Of a stretch of DNA of 64,000 nt, positions 34,857-43,225 are shown one piece after another (position 1 is the stretch's first letter; each line of letters starts with the position of its first letter). The notes beneath the pieces are model-generated. The model ran no database searches and had not been told where the DNA came from. It saw nothing but the letters and a program-made list of their open reading frames with translations. Origin of the DNA: Maricaulis sp963975345 (lineage in GTDB: Bacteria > Pseudomonadota > Alphaproteobacteria > Caulobacterales > Maricaulaceae); contig NZ_CAXBGE010000008.1 in NCBI RefSeq assembly GCF_963975345.1, positions 124,001 to 188,000 of the forward strand. Reading direction: 5' to 3'. Position numbers and translations under genes: made by a program.

Positions 34857-35288
34857 ATGAGCCTCGACGGCCCCTATGATCCGGACAATATTTTCGCGAA
34901 AATCCTGCGCGGCGAATTGCCCTGTGTGAAAGTCTATGAGGATGAGAGCGTTCTGGCTTTCATGGACATCTTCCCGCAGGCACCCGGCCATGTTCTGGTG
35001 GTTCCCAAGGAAGCGGCGCGCAATGCGCTGGAGATGTCCGATGACGGCCTTGCGGCGGCGATGCTGCGCGTCAAGCGGATCGGCAAGGCCGTGAAGGCGG
35101 CGCTGGCACCGGACGGGATTATGATTGCCCAACTCAATGGGGCGCCAGCGGGCCAGACCGTGTTCCATGTCCATTTCCACATCATCCCGCGCAGCGACGG
35201 CGCACAACTCGGCATGCATGCTGGCGGCAAGGCCGATATGGACGCGTTGACGGCCCAGGCGAAGAAGATTGCCTCGTTTCTGGACTAG
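34857..35288 (+). CDS. HIT family nucleotide hydrolase/transferase
   Basis: A 143-residue histidine triad protein of the HINT/Hit type. The triad is HVHFHIIPR; upstream are the family start NIFAKILRGELPCVKVYED and AFMDIFPQAPGHVLVVPK. Such enzymes cleave nucleoside phosphoramidates or aminoacyl-AMP. ATG 34857 follows a CGGAGA site; the in-frame ATG at 34764 lies inside the PIN gene and is rejected. Confidence 0.93.
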   Translation: MSLDGPYDPDNIFAKILRGELPCVKVYEDESVLAFMDIFPQAPGHVLVVPKEAARNALEMSDDGLAAAMLRVKRIGKAVKAALAPDGIMIAQLNGAPAGQTVFHVHFHIIPRSDGAQLGMHAGGKADMDALTAQAKKIASFLD

Positions 35289-35372
35289 GCGATTCCGGCC
35301 CAGCCGTCAGAGCACAAACAGGCATGGCGTGCGAAGCTCAAATCAGGAATACTGCGGCAGCTGAAGACGGGA

Positions 35373-35597
35373 ATGACCATGCTTCAATTCCTCGCAGATA
35401 TCGTGAAACCGGTCTTGACGATCGTGGTGACGATCGTCCTCATCCTCATCCTGGCGTCGGTCTTTTCGCCGGAGTTTGATGTCTGGATCCAGGACCATCT
35501 GCCGGTCTGGGAAAAACTCGAACCGGTGATCGAGACGATCCGCGAATGGCTCGGCATTGCCCGCGAAGAAACACCCTGGTGGCAATTCTGGCATTAG
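35373..35597 (+). CDS. Small single-span membrane protein, unknown
   Basis: A 74-residue protein with one strong membrane helix (about residues 9-32, PVLTIVVTIVLILILASVF) and an amphipathic, Trp-rich tail ending in TPWWQFWH. ATG 35373 or 35379 may be the start; GACGGGA lies just upstream. I do not recognise the family. Its stop lies 13 bases before a 24-bp palindrome and the convergent recQ end. Confidence 0.6.
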   Translation: MTMLQFLADIVKPVLTIVVTIVLILILASVFSPEFDVWIQDHLPVWEKLEPVIETIREWLGIAREETPWWQFWH

Positions 35598-35609
35598 GAC
35601 GAGCGCCGC

Positions 35610-35633
35610 GGGGACACACTATAGTGTGTCCCC
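35610..35633. repeat. REP-like 24-bp palindrome, copy 1 (contains recQ stop)
   Basis: Perfect palindrome with arms GGGGACACAC and GTGTGTCCCC around TATA. It is identical to the copies at 37475 and 38112. Bases 35619-35621 are the recQ stop codon on the minus strand. Confidence 0.95.
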
Positions 35634-37442
35634 ATACACCGCCCCATGCTCCCGGATCGCGGCCAAAAAGGCCTCGCCAAACTCGCTCAATTTCTTCGGT
35701 CCGACACCGGTAACGGCGGCCATCTGCTCGAGATTACCCGGCTTGAGATGGCACATATCGATCAGCGTCGCATCGGCGAAGATGATATAGGCGGGAACAT
35801 TACGTTCGGCGGCGATCTCACGGCGTAAGCCCTTGAGCGCGGCCAGTAAACCGGCATCGACATCGGCCTCGGCGGCCTTGCTGGCGGCGCTGCGGCGCGG
35901 CTTCTTTTCACCCTTGCCGGGAATGAATTCGCGCAGCTCGAACGTCTCGCTGCCCTTGAGCACGGCCTCGCCGCGCGGCGTCAGCTTGAGGCCGCCATAC
36001 TGGTCGATATCGACCACAAGATAGCCACCCGCCACCGCCTGACGGATCACGCCTTGCCAGAAGGGTTTGGGCCGCTCCTTGCCGACGCCATAGGTGGGCA
36101 GAGCATCATGGCCGCGCGCGCGGACCCGGTCGGTATCGCCGCCCCTGAGCACATCGATGATGTGACCAGCGCCAAACACCTGGCCAGTGCGGACAATGGC
36201 GGAGAACAGCATTTGCGCCTCGCGCGTCCCGTCCAGCAAGACCGGAGGGTCGAGGCAGATATCGCAATTGCCGCAAGCCTGTGAGCCCGGCTCGCCGAAA
36301 TAGGACAACAGGGTGATGCGCCGGCACTGGGTCGCTTCACAATAGGAGAGCAGCGCATCAAGACGCTGATGCTCGCGCCGCTTATGACCATCATCCTCGC
36401 CATCTCCATCGATGAAACGCCGGCGCAGGCTGGCGTCTCCGAGACCATAGAGCATCATCGCATCGGCCGGCGCACCATCGCGGCCAGCGCGGCCGATCTC
36501 CTGGTAATAGGCCTCCATCGAGCCGGGCATATTGAGGTGGAAGACATAGCGGATATCGGGCTTGTCGATTCCCATGCCGAAAGCGATTGTCGCGACCATG
36601 ATCACGGCGTCCTCGGCCATGAATATCTCCTGGTTCTCACGCCGCTGCTCCGGTGGCATGCCGGCATGGTAGGACAGAGCGCGATAGCCCTCGCCCTGCA
36701 GCATCGCGGCGACTTCCTCGGTCAGCTTGCGCGACAGGCAATAGACGATACCCGATTGTTCTCGCCGCTCGGCGAGAAAGCCGAGCAATTGCGGTTTCCA
36801 CTGGTTCTTGGGCAGAACGGCGAGGTTGAGATTGGGGCGATCAAAGCCGCGCACCACGGTATCGCCCTGACCGCCAAACAGCTTCTCCGCGATATCGGTG
36901 CGCGTCGCGCTGTCCGCGGTGGCGGTGAAGGCCGCCAGCGTCGCCTTGGGGAAATGGTGCTTGAGCTGGGAGAGTTGCTCATATTCCGGCCGGAAGCTGG
37001 CGCCCCATTTGGAAATGCAATGCGCCTCATCGACCACAAACAGGCCGGGATTGACTGGCTTGAGCGCATCGAGCATCCGGCCCGTCATCAGCCGTTCCGG
37101 CGAGAGATACAGAAGCTTCGCCTCGCCCGCCTGAAATGCCCGCCAGGCCGCGACATTATCCTCACGGCTACGCCCGGAATGGATCGCCGCCGCCGTCACG
37201 CCATTGGCCGCCAGCCCGGCGATCTGGTCATCCATCAGCGCCACAAGCGGCGAGACAATGATCGAAGGCCGCTCCAGCATCAAAGCCGGCACCTGATAGC
37301 ACAGCGATTTACCCGCCCCGGTCGGCATCACGCACAGGGTGTGCGTCCCGGCGAGCAAGCGCTCGACGATCGGTAGCTGGCCCGGCCGGAATTCGGGAAA
37401 GCCGAACACGGAATGGAGAATGGATTGCGGGGATGGGGTCAT
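35619..37442 (-). CDS. recQ: ATP-dependent DNA helicase RecQ
   Basis: A 3'-5' helicase acting in recombination repair. Walker A is TGAGKS (41-46) and motif II DEAH (138-141) in VVDEAHCISKWG. QEIGRAGRDG is motif VI. The RecQ zinc site includes CRRITLLSYFGE and CGNCDIC, and an HRDC domain closes the protein (GLLAALKGLRREIAAE through GVGPKKLSEFG). The 607-residue length is normal. ATG 37442 (MTPSPQSI) is chosen; the frame continues into the upstream palindrome but has no better start. The last residues GDTL and the stop are encoded by palindrome copy 1. Confidence 0.95.
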   Translation of the reverse strand: MTPSPQSILHSVFGFPEFRPGQLPIVERLLAGTHTLCVMPTGAGKSLCYQVPALMLERPSIIVSPLVALMDDQIAGLAANGVTAAAIHSGRSREDNVAAWRAFQAGEAKLLYLSPERLMTGRMLDALKPVNPGLFVVDEAHCISKWGASFRPEYEQLSQLKHHFPKATLAAFTATADSATRTDIAEKLFGGQGDTVVRGFDRPNLNLAVLPKNQWKPQLLGFLAERREQSGIVYCLSRKLTEEVAAMLQGEGYRALSYHAGMPPEQRRENQEIFMAEDAVIMVATIAFGMGIDKPDIRYVFHLNMPGSMEAYYQEIGRAGRDGAPADAMMLYGLGDASLRRRFIDGDGEDDGHKRREHQRLDALLSYCEATQCRRITLLSYFGEPGSQACGNCDICLDPPVLLDGTREAQMLFSAIVRTGQVFGAGHIIDVLRGGDTDRVRARGHDALPTYGVGKERPKPFWQGVIRQAVAGGYLVVDIDQYGGLKLTPRGEAVLKGSETFELREFIPGKGEKKPRRSAASKAAEADVDAGLLAALKGLRREIAAERNVPAYIIFADATLIDMCHLKPGNLEQMAAVTGVGPKKLSEFGEAFLAAIREHGAVYGDTL

Positions 37443-37474
37443 GGAGATGGCGAAATTCCAGCGATGGCGAAGAT

Positions 37475-37498
37475 GGGGACACACTATAGTGTGTCCCC
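37475..37498. repeat. REP-like 24-bp palindrome, copy 2
   Basis: Identical to copies 1 and 3. It lies between the recQ 5' end and the transposase 3' end, preceded by GAT as is copy 3 (GAT before the GGGG). Confidence 0.95.
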
Positions 37499-37514
37499 TT
37501 GCACTGCCTCCCGT

Positions 37515-38036
37515 TCATTCATCGCCGCGCAGGTAGGCCGCCCAGCTTCGCGTTCGCGACAACATCGCCGAAACGCAGGTCAAGCGATCGTCCCGGCCAG
37601 CGAGATGGGCCCTTGCGCTCGACCAGGGCCAGTCCTCGGCACGGCTGACAAGGCCGGATCGGACGGGATTGAGCTCGATATAACGCGCCGCGACATAGAG
37701 GTGTTCATCATCCATCGGCGTTGATTTGAATCGGCCTTGCCAGAGATAGCCTTGCCAGCCTTCGCGGGCATTGACCCGGGCCGTATAACGCTGATGCGTC
37801 CGCGCGACGGCTTTGGTCAAGCCGTCCGTATCGGACGGAACCAGGACCAAGTGGACGTGATTGGGCATCAGGCACCAAGCCCAACACACGATCCCAAACT
37901 CGTCGAATGCCTCGCGCGCCAGCTCGATATAGCTGCGGTAGTCGGCGGGATCAAAGAAGGTTCTCTGCCGCCGATTGCCGCGCTGAATAATGTGATGAGC
38001 GCAGCCAGGATAGATGGTGCGAGGCGCTCTGGGCAT
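37515..38036 (-). CDS. REP-associated tyrosine transposase (RAYT)
   Basis: A 173-residue protein of the Y1_Tnp (IS200-like HUH) superfamily. It has the start RTIYPGCAHHIIQRGNRRQ, the metal-binding HVH (60-62) in WCLMPNHVHLVL, GYLWQGRFKS, and the likely nucleophile Y119 in YVAARYIELNPVRSG. All catalytic residues look intact. RAYTs are domesticated single-copy relatives of IS200 transposases that cut single-stranded REP hairpins. The ATG follows GGAG. The flanking palindromes are its probable substrates. Confidence 0.92.
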   Translation of the reverse strand: MPRAPRTIYPGCAHHIIQRGNRRQRTFFDPADYRSYIELAREAFDEFGIVCWAWCLMPNHVHLVLVPSDTDGLTKAVARTHQRYTARVNAREGWQGYLWQGRFKSTPMDDEHLYVAARYIELNPVRSGLVSRAEDWPWSSARAHLAGRDDRLTCVSAMLSRTRSWAAYLRGDE

Positions 38037-38111
38037 CGCTCCATTTTACGAGTAATTATGCAAAACACAACTTATATGATGTGAACCAGCGTTCGACCGG
38101 AGGGCGCTGAT

Positions 38112-38135
38112 GGGGACACACTATAGTGTGTCCCC
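38112..38135. repeat. REP-like 24-bp palindrome, copy 3
   Basis: Identical to copies 1 and 2. It lies five bases past the stop of the DUF2306-like gene, so its transcript would end in or run through this hairpin. Confidence 0.95.
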
Positions 38136-38140
38136 ACTCA

Positions 38141-38962
38141 TCACATATGCGGGCTCCACATGAACATCCAGGCGCCAAATATGCCGATCGCCGTCACGAC
38201 GGTGCTGAGAAGCATGAGGCCGGTCACCATCCATTTGGCACCCGCTTTTCGGCTGTCGCAGGTGCGCATGTAAATCTCCAGCACGGCGAGCGGCAGCAGG
38301 TAGCAGAGGAAGGAGATGGAGATGTCGAAGGGGCCGTCGAGATTCTCGCCGACACCAACGGGGCCTTGCATCACGATGATCCAGGCCATGAAGCCGAGCC
38401 GGTAGAACCAGACGGCGTTAACGAGGATATAGAGCCGCATGGCCCAGCGGCGATGCCGGTCGATCTGACGCTTCATCGCGAAATTCAGCGCGATGGCCGA
38501 GGCGACGAGGATCAGGATGCCGTCAATGCTCAGGCCGATCGAGCCGATCTCGCTGAGACGGGCGCCGCGGCCCCAGACCATCCACAATCCACCCACGGCC
38601 ATGAACACCGAAATGGTCATGAAGATGCGGCCATTCCAGCGGTGCAAAACGGGCACGTGGCGGCGTATGGCCGGGATGAGTTGAAAACTCCCGCCCACCG
38701 TCACCACGGCGGCGAGAAGGACGTGGGCGGCGAACATGAAATTGCCGAATGCGTCGCCCGCGCTGAATCCCATGATCAACCCGGTATCGTCCCAGGCGGC
38801 ATAATCGCCCGCGGCGGTCGTCACCCCGTAGGCAACAGCGATATACGCCACAAACAGCCATTGGCCGGTCAGGGCGACCAAAAACCAGAGAATTCCCGAT
38901 GATTTCAAGGCCAACTGCGCAGCGCGGGGCTGCGGCGCAAGCGGCGTTTTGGTGTCACTCAT
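38141..38962 (-). CDS. DUF2306-like polytopic membrane protein
   Basis: The 273-residue protein has about seven hydrophobic helices. Conserved-looking histidines and arginines are in NFMFAAHVLLA, VLHRWNGRIFM and RQIDRHRRWAMRLY, the pattern of DUF2306 predicted membrane proteins, perhaps heme- or quinone-related. The function is unknown. It is divergent from an AraC-type regulator with a 210-base spacer, so it is the likely regulated target. Palindrome copy 3 lies directly after its stop. Confidence 0.8.
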   Translation of the reverse strand: MSDTKTPLAPQPRAAQLALKSSGILWFLVALTGQWLFVAYIAVAYGVTTAAGDYAAWDDTGLIMGFSAGDAFGNFMFAAHVLLAAVVTVGGSFQLIPAIRRHVPVLHRWNGRIFMTISVFMAVGGLWMVWGRGARLSEIGSIGLSIDGILILVASAIALNFAMKRQIDRHRRWAMRLYILVNAVWFYRLGFMAWIIVMQGPVGVGENLDGPFDISISFLCYLLPLAVLEIYMRTCDSRKAGAKWMVTGLMLLSTVVTAIGIFGAWMFMWSPHM

Positions 38963-39172
38963 ACGCGTATTTCCTCAAACTTGGCGCCCGGCGACGGCCA
39001 GGCGGCGCGGCTGCAATTGAGTCTCGCCCACCAGCCTTGCCGCCCGGTCGCCCAGCCGTCCCGCCGATTTGGAAATCGACCGGTATTTCTCAATTCAGAA
39101 CGTGTAAGATGCTTGATCGGCGCCGCCAGCCGGTGTCTTTTTTGCAAGGGGCGAAGTTTAGAGGGACTGAGC

Positions 39173-40276
39173 ATGGATGATTTCACGCTGACAGTGCGCG
39201 TCCTGATCGTCGCGATTGCCGCCATCTGGATCGGCATAACCCTGCAACGCGAGACGCGGACGACGCTGGATTGGGCCTGGAGTTTTCTCTGCCTGGCGGT
39301 GGGCGGCATGGCGCTGCGCGGCCTGATCAGCCCCGACAACCAGCTGGCCATTGCCGTCCTGTCTGTGTTTGCCGCCGGCGGCTGCGGTGCGGCTTGGCTT
39401 GTCTCGCGCGCGGTTTTCCGGAGCGGGGCCGCGATCCGCTGGCCCCACCTCCTTCTGGTCTCCATCATCATCCTGCCATCGCTGTTCGACCGCCTATTGA
39501 TGGCGGGAGACAGTGCCGCCGTGCTGGGCGATGCGGGGTTACACGCACTGCGGGAGAGCCTGGGCACGGCGCAGTCGCTCACCAGCTCCACAGTTCTGGT
39601 GCTGGCCTTCTGGGAAGCGCTGAACGGTTGGCGCGCTGACCAGCCCATCCGCGAACGCAATCTGCGTCTCGCCTATGCCGGTGTCTATGTCAGCTGCCTG
39701 GCTGCCAGCCTGTTGTGGGCGGATAATATCGAGGGGCCGGTTGCGGTTTTGATCCCGCTGTTGGCCGCCCTGACCATTCTGGCGCTTGGCAGCGCGACCA
39801 TTATTTACCGGCACCGGTTTCCATTGCCCGCCCCGGCATCCGTCTGGGCCGTTCGGGCGGCAAGAATGCCGCGTCCAGAGCCGACCGCCGAGGAGACGAG
39901 GCTCGGCCGCCTGATCGAGCGAACGCTGCAGGAGGACCGGGTCTATCTCGATCCCGAGTTGAAGGTCGCCGAACTGGCAAAACGGCTCGGCGAACCGGAA
40001 TACAAGATCAGCCGGGCCATTACCGGGCCGCTCGGACGTGCCAATTTCAACCAGCTGGTCAATAGCTACCGCGTATCTCACGCCGCCCGGCTGTTGGCAG
40101 ATCCGGACCGGATCGAGCAACCGATTCTCGACATCGCGCTCGAAAGCGGCTTTGCCTCGCTGGGCCCGTTCAACCGGGCCTTCAAGGACAGCGAGCAAAT
40201 GACACCGCGCGAGTATCGCCGGGACCGGTCAGGCGGAACGCACAACGTTCCGGGCGACCTGATCAATTTCGGTTGA
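39173..40276 (+). CDS. Membrane-anchored AraC-family regulator
   Basis: The 367-residue protein has six to seven predicted membrane helices in the first 230 residues. A cytosolic linker and a C-terminal AraC/XylS DNA-binding domain (about 255-350) follow, with LKVAELAKRLGEPEYKISRA as first helix-turn-helix and ILDIALESGFASLGPFNRAF then TPREYR as the second. ATG 39173 has GAGGGA upstream; the longer frame is not supported. It probably senses a membrane or extracellular signal and controls the divergent DUF2306 gene (inference). Confidence 0.9.
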   Translation: MDDFTLTVRVLIVAIAAIWIGITLQRETRTTLDWAWSFLCLAVGGMALRGLISPDNQLAIAVLSVFAAGGCGAAWLVSRAVFRSGAAIRWPHLLLVSIIILPSLFDRLLMAGDSAAVLGDAGLHALRESLGTAQSLTSSTVLVLAFWEALNGWRADQPIRERNLRLAYAGVYVSCLAASLLWADNIEGPVAVLIPLLAALTILALGSATIIYRHRFPLPAPASVWAVRAARMPRPEPTAEETRLGRLIERTLQEDRVYLDPELKVAELAKRLGEPEYKISRAITGPLGRANFNQLVNSYRVSHAARLLADPDRIEQPILDIALESGFASLGPFNRAFKDSEQMTPREYRRDRSGGTHNVPGDLINFG

Positions 40277-40300
40277 GCTCAACTCAAATTTCCTGCAACG

Positions 40301-40328
40301 AAAAACGGCGCCCCATCGGAGCGCCGTT
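40301..40328. terminator. Intrinsic terminator between AraC regulator and clpA
   Basis: AACGGCGC (40304-40311) pairs with GCGCCGTT (40321-40328). The A-run before it gives a T-run for the minus-strand clpA transcript; the plus-strand tail TCTCTTGTTG is weak. Confidence 0.7.
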
Positions 40329-40358
40329 CTCTTGTTGTCTGGAGCGTGAAGTGGAAGC

Positions 40359-42674
40359 CTAGACTTCGACCTTCTTGCCCTTTTTCCCGGCCTTGGCATT
40401 GCGTGGCAGCAAGCGGTCGCCCGGAGTGATGTGGAAGTCGAGGCGGGTGTCGTCGGCCGGGTCGGTATCGACCTTGACCAGTCCACCCTTTTTGAGCTCA
40501 CCGAACAGGATCTCGTCGGCCAGGGGCTTCTTGATATGCTCCTGGATGATCCGGCCCAGCGGCCGAGCACCAAAGCGGCTGTCATAACCGCGCTCGGCGA
40601 GCCAAGCTGTCGCATCGGGGGTCAGTTCGAAGGTCACGCCGCGATCGGTGAGCTGGGCTTCCAGCTGCAGCACGAATTTCTCGACGACGCGGCTGATCGA
40701 TTCCGGCCCGAGCGGCGCGAAGGGAATGATCGCGTCGAGACGGTTGCGGAATTCCGGCGTGAACAGGCGTTCGACAGCCTTGTCGGCCTCGTCATCCTTC
40801 TTGCCACGCCCGAAGCCGATCGCTTCCTTGGCGGCGTCAGAGGCGCCCGCATTGGTCGTCATCACCAGGATGACATTGCGGAAATCGACCTTCTTGCCAT
40901 TGCTGTCGGTCAGCGTGCCGTTATCCATCACCTGCAGCAGGATATTGAACAGATCCGGGTGGGCCTTCTCGATTTCGTCGAGCAGCAGCACGCAATGCGG
41001 ATGCTGGTCGACGCCATCGGTGAGCATGCCGCCTTGGTCGAAACCGACATAGCCCGGAGGCGCACCGATCAGGCGCGAAACGGCGTGGCGCTCCATGTAT
41101 TCCGACATGTCGAAGCGCAACAGCTCGACGCCAAGAATATCGGCCAGCTGTTTGGTCACTTCGGTCTTGCCGACCCCGGTTGGACCGGAGAAGAGATAGG
41201 AGCCAATCGGCTTGTTGGGCTCGCGCAGACCGGCGCGGGACAGCTTGATCGCCGTCGAGAGACGGTCAATCGCATCCTGCTGGCCGAACACGACCCGGCC
41301 CAGATCGACGGGCAGGCTCTTGAGCACCTGGGTGTCGTCCTTGGAGACGGATTTCGGCGGAATGCGGGCCATCACAGCGACCACGCCTTCAACTTCCTTG
41401 ACGCCGATGGTCTTCTTGCGCTTCGAGGCTGGCATCAGACGCATTTGCGCCCCGGCCTCGTCGATGACGTCGATCGCCTTGTCGGGCAATTTGCGGTCGC
41501 CCATATAGCGCGCCGACAATTCGACAGCGGTTTTCAGCGCTTCATTGGTGAAGCGGACATCGTGGAAATCCTCGAAATAGGATTTCAGCCCCTGCAGGAT
41601 CTTGATCGTATCCGGCACAGACGGCTCGGGCACGTCGATCTTCTGGAAGCGGCGGGCCAGAGCCCGGTCTTTTTCGAAATGCTGACGATATTCCTTGTAG
41701 GTGGTCGAGCCCATGCAGCGCAGACCGCCCGATTGCAGGGCCGGCTTCAGGAGGTTGGACGCATCCATCGCGCCGCCGGAGGTGGCCCCGGCACCGATCA
41801 CGGTGTGAATTTCGTCGATGAAGAGCACCGAATCCTCGGTTTCTTCCAATTCCTTGACGACCTGCTTGATGCGTTCCTCGAAATCGCCACGATAGCGGGT
41901 GCCCGCCAGTAGCGAGCCCATATCGAGCGAATAAATCGTCGCATTGGCCAGGACGTCGGGCACTTCTTTTTCGACGATCTTGCGGGCGATACCTTCGGCG
42001 ATGGCGGTCTTGCCAACGCCGGGATCGCCAACCAGGAGCGGGTTGTTCTTACGGCGGCGGGCGAGCACCTGGATGCAGCGTTCGACCTCGGCGTCACGGC
42101 CGATCAGGGGATCGACCTTGCCGGCTTTCGCCTTCTCATTGAGATTGACGCAATAGGCGGTCAGCGCATCGCCATCCTTGCGCGCTTCCTCGGGCTCCTC
42201 GACGCCGCGCACGACTTTCTGGTCGGCAGCGCCGGGCTTGCGACCGATGCCGTGCGAGATGAAATTGACCGCGTCGTAGCGCGTCATATCACGCTCGGCG
42301 AGGAAATAGGCGGCATGGCTTTCGCGCTCGGCGAACAGGGCGACCAGGACATTCGCCCCGGTGACTTCTTCGCGACCGGCGTTTTGGACATGGATCACGG
42401 CGCGCTGGATAACGCGCTGGAAGCCCGCAGTCGGCTTGGCGTCTTCCTCGTCATCGACCACGAGTTCGGACAGTTCGTTATCGACATATTCCACCAGGGT
42501 GGAGCGCAATTCGTCGAGATCGACGTCACACGCCTTCATCACCGCATTGGCGTCGCCATCGTCCACGAGGGAAAGCAGCAGATGCTCAAGCGTCGCAAAT
42601 TCATGACCGCGCTCATTGGCATAACCCAAGGCCCGGTGAAGACTGTCTTCCAGATCGGCTGAGAAAGAGGGCAC
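40359..42674 (-). CDS. clpA: ATP-dependent Clp protease ATPase subunit ClpA
   Basis: AAA+ unfoldase that feeds proteins to ClpP. It has an N-terminal Clp repeat domain, D1 with Walker A GDPGVGKTA and DEIHTVIGAGAT, D2 with GPTGVGKTEVT and LLDEIEKAHPDLF, and the ClpP-docking IGF loop in AIGFGRGKKD. The tail is basic (GKKGKKVEV). Two adjacent GTG codons (42677 and 42674) can start it; the second gives MPSFSADLE, the form usual in related proteins. AAAGGA lies just upstream. It directly follows clpS. Confidence 0.95.
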   Translation of the reverse strand: MPSFSADLEDSLHRALGYANERGHEFATLEHLLLSLVDDGDANAVMKACDVDLDELRSTLVEYVDNELSELVVDDEEDAKPTAGFQRVIQRAVIHVQNAGREEVTGANVLVALFAERESHAAYFLAERDMTRYDAVNFISHGIGRKPGAADQKVVRGVEEPEEARKDGDALTAYCVNLNEKAKAGKVDPLIGRDAEVERCIQVLARRRKNNPLLVGDPGVGKTAIAEGIARKIVEKEVPDVLANATIYSLDMGSLLAGTRYRGDFEERIKQVVKELEETEDSVLFIDEIHTVIGAGATSGGAMDASNLLKPALQSGGLRCMGSTTYKEYRQHFEKDRALARRFQKIDVPEPSVPDTIKILQGLKSYFEDFHDVRFTNEALKTAVELSARYMGDRKLPDKAIDVIDEAGAQMRLMPASKRKKTIGVKEVEGVVAVMARIPPKSVSKDDTQVLKSLPVDLGRVVFGQQDAIDRLSTAIKLSRAGLREPNKPIGSYLFSGPTGVGKTEVTKQLADILGVELLRFDMSEYMERHAVSRLIGAPPGYVGFDQGGMLTDGVDQHPHCVLLLDEIEKAHPDLFNILLQVMDNGTLTDSNGKKVDFRNVILVMTTNAGASDAAKEAIGFGRGKKDDEADKAVERLFTPEFRNRLDAIIPFAPLGPESISRVVEKFVLQLEAQLTDRGVTFELTPDATAWLAERGYDSRFGARPLGRIIQEHIKKPLADEILFGELKKGGLVKVDTDPADDTRLDFHITPGDRLLPRNAKAGKKGKKVEV

Positions 42675-42678
42675 CACG

Positions 42679-43008
42679 CTATTCCTTTTCCATCGTGCAC
42701 TGGAGCGGATGTTGAGCCCGTCGTGCGGCGTCCATGACCTGGGCTACCTTTGTTTCGGCAACCTCATACGTGTACACGCCGCACATTCCGACACCGGTTT
42801 GGTGGACATGCAGCATGATCGTCGCTGCATCCTCGGGGGATTTGCGAAAGATCCGAACTAGGACCTCTACGACAAACTCCATTGGCGTATAGTCATCATT
42901 GAGTAGCAGAACACGGTAAAGCGAAGGTTTCTTGGTTGCCGGTCGCGTCTTGAGAGCGAGCCCATGCTCCTCCTCATTCCCTGCATCATCTTGTTTTCGT
43001 TCGGTCAT
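42679..43008 (-). CDS. clpS: ClpA adaptor ClpS
   Basis: Delivers N-end rule substrates to ClpAP. The ClpS core is clear: YRVLLLNDDYTPMEFVVEVL, then IMLHVHQTGVGMCGVYTYEV and AETKVAQV. A flexible 35-residue N-terminal extension enters the ClpA pore. ATG 43008 (MTERKQDD) is preferred to an in-frame TTG at 43032 that would add eight residues in an AT-rich leader. Its stop lies a few bases before the clpA start. Confidence 0.94.
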   Translation of the reverse strand: MTERKQDDAGNEEEHGLALKTRPATKKPSLYRVLLLNDDYTPMEFVVEVLVRIFRKSPEDAATIMLHVHQTGVGMCGVYTYEVAETKVAQVMDAARRAQHPLQCTMEKE

Positions 43009-43160
43009 ATTAAAATCATATTTGAAAGACAATTAGGGTTATTTCGGGCCAAGGATAGGCCTTGTCGTGGCCAGAGGGAAGAGTTTGCCCTCAGCAAACC
43101 GGCATTTGAGTGTGTCTGCGATTCTCTTTTCGACCCAACGGATCTGGGTAGCCTGAGCCC

Positions 43161-43194
43161 AAAAAGAAAGGGCCCGGTGTGAAACACCGGGCCC
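43161..43194 (-). terminator. Intrinsic terminator after the phasin gene
   Basis: GGGCCCGGTGT (43170-43180) pairs with ACACCGGGCCC (43184-43194) around GAA. On the minus strand the stem is followed by TTTCTTTTT. It ends the phasin transcript before clpS. Confidence 0.88.
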
Positions 43195-43225
43195 AGGCAG
43201 GGAGAAACTTGTCAGTCTGCGGCGT

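Larger units (their letters stand above)
37475..38135. mobile_element. RAYT transposase unit bracketed by REP-like palindromes
   Basis: A single minus-strand Y1 transposase gene lies between two identical 24-bp palindromes, 16 bases after its stop and 75 bases before its start. This is the layout expected of a REP-associated tyrosine transposase with the elements it can mobilise. No target duplication was identified. Confidence 0.7.

Noticed and set aside
35610..38135. Three short identical repeats as a CRISPR remnant
   Set aside because: Spacing is kilobases, the repeats are full palindromes, and a RAYT gene explains them.
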